A DNA stretch of 64,000 nucleotides, from contig NZ_CP045809.1 in assembly GCF_025273675.1 (NCBI RefSeq), positions 3,844,001 to 3,908,000 on the forward strand, given 5' to 3'. This document shows, one piece after another, positions 62,396 to 64,000 of the stretch. Source of the DNA: Gordonia pseudamarae. Lineage in GTDB: Bacteria; Actinomycetota; Actinomycetes; Mycobacteriales; Mycobacteriaceae. How positions within the stretch are numbered: position 1 is the first letter of the stretch; every line of letters begins with the position of its first letter. A program made the translations under genes and the position numbers. Under the pieces are notes generated by a model. The model was not told where the DNA came from, ran no database searches, and saw nothing but the letters and a program-made list of their open reading frames with translations.

Positions 62396-64000
62396 TCAGT
62401 TGTCACCAGGTCGATTATCGCCCAGGGCACCCGAACCGTTAATTCTATCGCCCGAACGGAGGACGGCCAGCGAGTCGGTGATAGTCCGCGACGTCAGAGT
62501 CATCACCGAACCGCTCGACCATTGCGCCAGGTTGTCACGTTCGTCGGTTGCGATGATCGGCGCGGTGCCGACCGCGTCGTCCGGCGCGGCGGTCAGCGCG
62601 TCGAGAAGCATCACCAGACGCCGGGCGAAGGTACGCATCGTCACCTCGTCGAACAGGTCGGTCGCATAGGTGAGCGATCCACCCCATTCACCGCCCGGCA
62701 CCACACCGATGTTCACCGACAGGTCCCGCTGGGCAAATGTGAGCGGCGCGTCGATCGGTGTGACCCGCACACCACCGGCCTGGACACCGTCGGAGTTCTG
62801 CGCGTCCGGTGAACTCCCGCCCGTATGCACGAGCGTCAGCATCACCTGCGCCAACGGTGCGAATGCCTGCGACCGCACCGGGTCGACGGCGTCGACGACG
62901 GCCTCGAACGGTACGTCGGCGTTGGCGAAGGCGCCCAGGTCTGCCGACCGGACCTGATCGAGCAGGTCACTGAACGACATCACCGGATCGACCTCGGCCC
63001 GCAGCACCAGAGTGTTGACAAACATGCCGACGAGCGGGTCGAGCACCCGATCACCGCGCCCGGCGATCGGGGTGGCCACGGCGATGTCGTCGGTCGCGGT
63101 GAGTCTGGACAACAGCACCGCGAGCGCGGCGTGCACCGTCATGAAGGCGGTGACCCCGCGACGGGCCGACAGTTCGTCGATGCGGGCCGACACGTCGGCG
63201 GGCACGGTGAAACCGATCTGCGCACCTGCCGACGAGGCCACGATGGGCCTCGGCCGGTCTGCGGGCAGCTCGAGTACGTCGGGCAGGCCGCCGAGTTGCC
63301 GTCGCCAGTACGCCAGCTGGCCGCCGGCCACCGATTCGGGATCACGCGGGTCGCCGAGCATCGTGTGCTGCCAGATCGCGACGTCGGCGAACTGGACCTC
63401 CAGCGGCGCGAACTCCGGCGCATGTCCGGCCGACCGGGCGATGTAGGCGGTCATCACGTCGGTGACGAGCGGACGCATCGACTCACCGTCACCGACGATG
63501 TGATGAATGACCGCCGCGAACACCCATTCGGCCGGGGCGGTGCGCAGCAGCCGCACCCGGAACGCGGGCCGGCGGGCCACATCGAAGCCCGTCGACATCG
63601 CGGCGGCGACCTCGTCCTGCGAGTCGACGACCTGCCAGTCGAGGTTGGCCTGTGCCCAGTCCACATCGTGGATCTGCTGGTAGGGCTCACCGTCGACCGC
63701 AGGGAAGGTGGTGCGCAGCACCTCGTGCCGGGCCACCACATCCATCACGGCCTGCCGCAGCGCATCCACGTCCAGATCGCCCGAGACGCTGAGCGCGACC
63801 GGGATGTTGTAGGTCGCCGCCGCCGGATCGAACTGGTTGAGGAACCACATGCGCTGCTGCGCGAACGACAGCGGGATGTGTGCGGGCCGCGGGTCGGCCG
63901 CCGTGATCGGAGCCAGTGCCGCGGAGTTCCCGGCCACGGCCACAATGAGTTCCCGCACGCTCGGTGCGTCGAACACATCCCGCACCGACACCTCCACACC
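62396..64000 (-). CDS. NRPS, 3' part (NRPS-a, partial at right edge): (T)-C
   Basis: The frame is open to the right edge. It starts with the end of a T domain (GVEVSVRDVFDAPSVRELI) and then holds a complete C domain (PLSFAQQRMWFLNQF near 63850, HHIVGDGES near 63495, ATPIAGRGDRVLDPL near 63050). It ends after the C domain with a short tail RSGDRINGSGALGDNRPGDN. Like NRPS-b it stops after C, so its last C domain should accept the residue loaded by the first A domain of NRPS-b. The rest of the gene, including the start of the peptide, lies outside the window. Confidence 0.93.
   Translation of the reverse strand, partial: GVEVSVRDVFDAPSVRELIVAVAGNSAALAPITAADPRPAHIPLSFAQQRMWFLNQFDPAAATYNIPVALSVSGDLDVDALRQAVMDVVARHEVLRTTFPAVDGEPYQQIHDVDWAQANLDWQVVDSQDEVAAAMSTGFDVARRPAFRVRLLRTAPAEWVFAAVIHHIVGDGESMRPLVTDVMTAYIARSAGHAPEFAPLEVQFADVAIWQHTMLGDPRDPESVAGGQLAYWRRQLGGLPDVLELPADRPRPIVASSAGAQIGFTVPADVSARIDELSARRGVTAFMTVHAALAVLLSRLTATDDIAVATPIAGRGDRVLDPLVGMFVNTLVLRAEVDPVMSFSDLLDQVRSADLGAFANADVPFEAVVDAVDPVRSQAFAPLAQVMLTLVHTGGSSPDAQNSDGVQAGGVRVTPIDAPLTFAQRDLSVNIGVVPGGEWGGSLTYATDLFDEVTMRTFARRLVMLLDALTAAPDDAVGTAPIIATDERDNLAQWSSGSVMTLTSRTITDSLAVLRSGDRINGSGALGDNRPGDN

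Overview
The window is a high-GC actinobacterial chromosome segment. It most likely comes from a mycolic-acid-containing member of the Mycobacteriales, of the Gordonia/Rhodococcus/Williamsia type. The support is a secreted antigen-85-type mycolyltransferase, an MTB12-like lipoprotein, the rplN-rplX-rplE-rpsN(type Z) order, a narGHJI-narK operon, RHH/PIN toxin-antitoxin modules, and large NRPS genes of mycobacterial/rhodococcal type with an MbtH-like partner. The species cannot be fixed from the window alone.

Layout. 2-7855 (+): the 3' part of an NRPS, (A)-T-C-A-T-C-A-T-TE. 8154-16165 (+): an overlapping respiratory nitrate reductase operon, narG-narH-narJ-narI, plus a NarK-type transporter. 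A DosR-box-like palindrome lies upstream of narG. 16229-18690 (-): a toxin-antitoxin island with an intact FitAB-like RHH/PIN pair, a decayed copy of the same pair, an IS3-family remnant and a separate vapBC pair. 19276-20731 (-): ribosomal protein genes rplN-rplX-rplE-rpsN, closed by tandem hairpins instead of running on into rpsH. 21152-24719 (-): a response regulator, histidine kinase, kinase-like membrane protein and orphan LuxR HTH protein. 24847-28364 (+): an acetoacetate-decarboxylase-family protein, two tandem small secreted paralogues, a mycolyltransferase and a lipoprotein. 28419-30542 (-): a GT2 membrane glycosyltransferase with a degenerate GGDEF-like N-terminus. 30845-31165 (-): a small protein resembling the start of an adenylation domain. 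31566-64000 (-): a giant NRPS assembly line.

The assembly line is transcribed leftwards from beyond the right edge. It reads: NRPS-a (only ...T-C visible), NRPS-b (A-T-C repeated four times), NRPS-c (A-T-C-A-T-E-C-A-T-C-A-T-C-A-T-TE), then the mbtH-like gene and a hairpin terminator. NRPS-b and NRPS-c begin directly with an A domain, and NRPS-a and NRPS-b end with a C domain, so each protein break falls between C and A. NRPS-b plus NRPS-c add nine residues to a chain that arrives from upstream. Two of these modules look serine-specific by a hand-read code, one residue is epimerised, and a C-terminal thioesterase releases the product.

The most unusual signal is a family of imperfect palindromic repeats with arms of about 40 nt. 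It lies in frame inside three adenylation domains, always in the same loop between core motifs A2 and A3. A single arm sits in the epimerisation domain, and a short single-arm relic lies in the intergenic region upstream of rplN. This looks like a dispersed palindromic element that is tolerated as extra peptide in NRPS coding sequence. All positions and specificity codes were read by eye; no database search was run.
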